Shown here: piece after piece, positions 61,193-64,000 of the stretch | Layout of the letters: each line of letters opens with the position of its first letter | Numbering within the stretch: the stretch's first letter is position 1 | DNA from: Halomonadaceae bacterium T82-2 | Lineage (GTDB): Bacteria > Pseudomonadota > Gammaproteobacteria > Pseudomonadales > Halomonadaceae | Length of the DNA stretch: 64,000 nucleotides | Assembly (NCBI GenBank): GCA_001577635.1 | Contig: LSBP01000005.1 | Span: forward strand, 90,880-154,879 | Direction of reading: 5' to 3' | The notes under the pieces: model-generated | Told to the model about the DNA's origin: nothing | Databases searched by the model: none | The model's input: the letters and a program-made list of their open reading frames with translations, nothing else | Made by a program: the position numbers and the translations under genes

Positions 61193-62356
61193 CTATATCG
61201 TCGCATCGGGCGACTGCCGATTGCCCTGCTCGTGGCGGGCGATGGCCGCATCCCCCTGCTGCGCCAGGGCCTCGAGCCGATCGATCTGCGTATCGAGCCG
61301 CGGCAGCGCCTCGCGCCGGTAGCGGGCGACATCGTCGAGCGCCGCCATCACGTCGCTGAAGGCCTCCGTCAGCGCCTGCTGGTCGAGCATCGCCGACGAG
61401 GCGCGGGTCTGGATCTCCACGCCCTGGCTGCGCAGCGCCCGGGCGGTGCCGGCTATCATCGACGAGGTGGCGCTGTTGAGCGCCTCGACGCGGTCCAGCA
61501 CCAGGCGCTGGTTGGCCAGCGCCAGCGCCACGGTGACCGCCACGTTGAGGGCGGCGACGGTGACATTGATGGCCCGGTCGACGCCGCGCATCAGCTCGCG
61601 GTTGTTGCGGATCACCACCTCCAGCGCCAGCACCCCCTGCTGGCTCACCGCGCGCTGCTGCTGCAGGTCGACCAGCCGCTGGCGCAGCGGAAACAGCAGC
61701 TCCTCCTCGATGAAGGCCCGCTGCGGGTCGGCCTCGTCCAGCGCCAGGCTTCGCCGCTCGAGGCGTTCGTCGATCAGCCGCCCCAGCGCGACCTGTTGGT
61801 CGAGCTGCCCGAGGGTCTCGCGCAGCGCCGTCTGGTCGTCGGAGAGGGTCAGGTTGTCGCGCCGCAGCATGTCGCGCCCGCCCTCCAGGTCGTGGATGAT
61901 GGCGTCGAGCGCCTGCTGGGCGTTCTCGAACTTCTGGAAGTAGCGGGTCAGCCGGCTGCCCACGCCGGGCAGCCGCGCCATCAGCTTGTCCCAGCGCCCG
62001 CCGCCCAGCGAATGGTGCTGCGGATCCAGCGCCGTCATGCGCTCGCGCAACTGCAGCAGCGACGCGGCCACCGGGCCGCCCTCGTCGCCCTGATGGGCCA
62101 GCCGGCGCAGCGGCGTCTTGAGCATCTCGCTCTGGTGCGCCGCCTGGCGCTGCAGCTCGAGCCCCAGGGCGTCGATCGCCTCGCGCTGGCCCGCCGCACC
62201 GCTTTCCGGGGTCATCAGCGCCGCGACGAAGGCCTCGGCCTCGGCGGCCAGTCGGTCGTCGGCCCCCGCGGCCTCATCGGGGGCGAAGCGACTTTCCAGC
62301 GTCTCGATCGCGGGCAGGGCCAGCGGACGGTCATCGGGCTGACGCGCATCGGTCAT
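61193..62356 (-). CDS. telA: TelA family toxic-anion resistance protein
   Basis: 387 residues, mostly helical and cytoplasmic. It matches the TelA/KlaA/YaaN family: an N-terminal variable part, then MTALDPQHHSL, LMARLPGVGSRLTRYFQKFENAQ and VVIRNNRELMRGVDRAINVTVAALNVAVTVALAL, the most conserved block. The family is linked to tellurite and cell-envelope stress tolerance, but the mechanism is unknown. Located 43 bp after a membrane/coiled-coil gene with which it forms an operon, like the xpaC-yaaN pair of Bacillus. Confidence 0.9.
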   Translation of the reverse strand: MTDARQPDDRPLALPAIETLESRFAPDEAAGADDRLAAEAEAFVAALMTPESGAAGQREAIDALGLELQRQAAHQSEMLKTPLRRLAHQGDEGGPVAASLLQLRERMTALDPQHHSLGGGRWDKLMARLPGVGSRLTRYFQKFENAQQALDAIIHDLEGGRDMLRRDNLTLSDDQTALRETLGQLDQQVALGRLIDERLERRSLALDEADPQRAFIEEELLFPLRQRLVDLQQQRAVSQQGVLALEVVIRNNRELMRGVDRAINVTVAALNVAVTVALALANQRLVLDRVEALNSATSSMIAGTARALRSQGVEIQTRASSAMLDQQALTEAFSDVMAALDDVARYRREALPRLDTQIDRLEALAQQGDAAIARHEQGNRQSPDATI

Positions 62357-62399
62357 GGCGAAACTCCTTCACGAGGGAACAGGGAACGGGGGCACGGCG

Positions 62400-63344
62400 T
62401 CATTGCGCACCGCGTCCGTAACGCGCCGCCCCGGCGGCGAAGCGGCGCAGCTCGTTCAGCGCCCGGTCGGCGGCCACCGAGGCCTGCGGGCGCTGCGTCT
62501 CCACGCGCGCCAGCGCCACGGCGGCATCGTCCAGTGCAGTCAGCGCCGACTCGTTGCGGGCGGCCAGTTCACGCAGATGACGCTCGGTCTGCTCGAGCAG
62601 CTCCAGGCGGCGCTTCAGGGCCAGCCGCTCGGCCACCGTCAAGTGCACGCTCTCCTCGCTCAGGCGCCGCCGCACGAACTCGCCGTCGACCTCGGACACG
62701 CCCCGCGCCTGGGAGGCCATGGCGGTCAGGTTGTCCACCGCGCCCAGCGACACCTCGCGGATCAGCGAGCGGGCACGCTGGAAAGTCAGCTCCTCGACGG
62801 CGAAACGCTCGCCCAGCACGTCCAGCACATGCCGGTAGCGGCTGTAGAGCCGGTCGGCCTGAACGGCGAAGTCGTCGCGGCCGGCGGTCTGCAGCTGCCG
62901 CTTGGCGTCGGCCAGTGCCAGCACCAGGTCGTCGGCATCGGACGGCGGGTGGTCGGGGTCGAGGGTCTGCACGCCCTTCTCGTGGGCCTGGCGGGCCTGC
63001 TCGGCGCGCCGATTCGCCGCCTCGGCCGCCTCCCGCGCTGCCCGCCGGCGCTCCCGGCGGCGAGCCAGCCAGCCGCGCCAGCGGCGCTCCAGCGGCAGCT
63101 CGACGGCGATCGCCCCCAGCCCGGCCAGCCAGCCGAGCAGCGACGGGCCGAAGCCGCCCCACAGCGAGGTCAGCCAGATCAGAAAGGCGATGAACGGCAC
63201 CAGCAGCCAGTAGCGCAGGATCACCTGCAGGCGGTTGGGATGGGGCTCCGCCAGCGCCAGGCGCGGCTCGACCATGCCGATCAGAAACCAGGGTAGACAG
63301 GTCACGAACAGCCCGTAGGCCAGACCTTGAAGAAATGCCAGCAT
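62400..63344 (-). CDS. Membrane-anchored coiled-coil protein encoded with TelA (XpaC-like)
   Basis: 314 residues. Two or three hydrophobic helices in the first ~85 residues (AFLQGLAYGLFVTCLPWFLIG; YWLLVPFIAFLIWLTSLW; GWLAGLGAIAVEL) are followed by an Arg/Ala-rich stretch and a long helical cytoplasmic part with heptad-like Leu spacing (~residues 145-300). No catalytic motif is seen. In layout and neighbour it resembles XpaC-type partners of TelA; homologues are sometimes labelled cobyrinic acid synthase without support. A role as membrane anchor for TelA is an inference from pairing. Confidence 0.7.
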   Translation of the reverse strand: MLAFLQGLAYGLFVTCLPWFLIGMVEPRLALAEPHPNRLQVILRYWLLVPFIAFLIWLTSLWGGFGPSLLGWLAGLGAIAVELPLERRWRGWLARRRERRRAAREAAEAANRRAEQARQAHEKGVQTLDPDHPPSDADDLVLALADAKRQLQTAGRDDFAVQADRLYSRYRHVLDVLGERFAVEELTFQRARSLIREVSLGAVDNLTAMASQARGVSEVDGEFVRRRLSEESVHLTVAERLALKRRLELLEQTERHLRELAARNESALTALDDAAVALARVETQRPQASVAADRALNELRRFAAGAARYGRGAQ

Positions 63345-63481
63345 ACGCCGCGGGCCCGCCGAAAAGGGAAGGAATCCTGATTGTAGAGGAAGCGTCTGGT
63401 CGCAATAAAGCCGCCCGGCGTCGTCCGTGAGCCTATCGCAGCCAGTTGTGATCTCCCGGTAGAATCATCCGGAGCCTAGCC

Positions 63482-63909
63482 GTGGGCGCAACTTCAGTCG
63501 CTATGGCCCCGCCACCGGACCCCGCCGTCGGGGATGAATCCCCTCCCACAAGGTGGTGACCGATTGCACCGGAGAACCGGCCTTTTGTGGGAGTGGCTTC
63601 AGTCGCGATGCACCCGCCACCGGACCCGCCGTCGGGGATGAATCCCCTCCCACAAGGTGGTGCCCGATTGCACCGGAGAATCGGCCCTTTTGTGGGAGCG
63701 ACTTCAGTCGCGATGCACCTGCCACCGGACCCCGCCGTCGGGGATGAACCCCCTCCCACAAGGTGGCGCCCGCTTGCACCGGAGAACCGGCCCTTTTGTG
63801 GGAGCGACTTCAGTCGCGATGCACCTGCCACCGGACCCGTCGTCGGGGATGAATCCCCTCCCACAAGGTGGTGCCCGATTGCACCGGAGAACCGGCCCTT
63901 TTGTGGGAG
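63482..63909. repeat. Tandem array of four REPINs
   Basis: Four REPINs of 69-70 bp at 63481-63550, 63586-63654, 63691-63760 and 63797-63865, each separated by a near-identical 35-36-bp spacer, giving a 105-106-bp period. Each REPIN is a pair of inverted REPs: TGTGGGAGCGACTTCAGTCG at the left and the complement GGGGATGAATCCCCTCCCAC at the right, with the small hairpins CGACTTCAGTCG and GGGGATGAATCCCC inside. A fifth GTGGGAG (63903-63909) marks a truncated unit. The first copy is the most diverged. Confidence 0.88.
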
Positions 63910-63924
63910 ATTCTATGTTGCCCG

Positions 63925-64000
63925 TCAAGCCTTGATGGGGCTTGGAGGGCGATATCCCGTCTCATGCTTCATCAGTGAAAAGGCGATGCGTGCCAGCTTC
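63925..64000 (-). CDS. C-terminal end of a probable transposase (5' part outside window)
   Basis: An open frame enters from the right edge and ends in TGA at 63927-63925, giving 24 residues ending ARIAFSLMKHETGYRPPSP-IKA. The KLARIAFSLMKHET pattern resembles the extreme C-terminus of some IS transposases (an IS110-like protein is my best guess), but the piece is too short for assignment. It lies 16 bp from the REPIN array. Confidence 0.4.
   Translation of the reverse strand, partial: KLARIAFSLMKHETGYRPPSPIKA

Noticed and set aside
63481..63909. Tandem repeats resembling a CRISPR array
   Set aside because: The period is 105-106 bp, the spacers are themselves near-identical, and no cas gene is near. 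REPIN structure explains it.

Overview
The window is a stretch of chromosome from a high-GC gammaproteobacterium, most likely Halomonas or another member of the Halomonadaceae. This assignment is an inference from gene content, codon bias and Pseudomonas-like gene neighbourhoods (smc-zipA-ligA-yheU; mutS-fdxA beside a GGA-rich RNA; alaS-lysC-csrA; maeB/mrcA/pilMNOPQ-aroKB-gltBD). No rRNA, CRISPR array, prophage or complete insertion sequence is visible. Almost all of the window is core genome, so the unusual material lies between genes or inside otherwise standard operons.

Layout. 1-5.9 kb: a module that looks like polyhydroxyalkanoate / 3-hydroxybutyrate metabolism (end of a PhaC/PhaZ-like hydrolase, two patatin phospholipases, 3-hydroxybutyrate dehydrogenase) with mnmC in between. 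6-9 kb: a HlyD / ABC ATPase / ABC-2 permease efflux module, followed by a REP singlet and a 136-bp palindromic MITE-like element. 9.2-16.6 kb (minus strand): yheU, ligA, zipA, smc. 16.7-24.7 kb (minus): the complete cytochrome c maturation set ccmABCDEFGHI, interrupted by a His-tailed cytochrome c gene between ccmB and ccmC and by a 237-bp gap with two TGTATACA boxes between ccmC and ccmD. 24.9-27.1 kb (plus): a LexA/UmuD-type S24 protein without a DNA-binding domain, yigZ and dusC. 27.3-34.7 kb (minus): two identical tRNA-Arg(ACG) genes, tRNA-Ser(GCU), csrA, lysC, alaS, recX, recA (with a LexA box) and pncC. 34.9-38 kb (plus): mutS and fdxA. 38-43 kb (minus): a GGA-rich small RNA gene, eno, kdsA, pyrG and a cupin gene. 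43.2-56 kb (minus): gltD, gltB, aroB, aroK, pilQPONM. 56.3-59.7 kb (plus): mrcA and a DUF481 outer-membrane protein. 59.7-63.3 kb (minus): malic enzyme, telA and a membrane/coiled-coil partner. The last 0.5 kb holds four tandem REPINs and what looks like the end of a transposase gene.

The most notable find is an unannotated small RNA of about 270 nt on the minus strand between fdxA and eno (about 38282 down to 38014). It carries 13 GGA motifs, several of them in hairpin loops, ends in a clear intrinsic terminator, and has a GacA/UvrY-type upstream box (TGTAAG-N6-CCTACA). This is the architecture of CsrB/RsmZ RNAs that sequester CsrA. CsrA itself is encoded in the same window, so protein and probable antagonist RNA lie about 10 kb apart. 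The position next to fdxA matches that of rsmZ in Pseudomonas.
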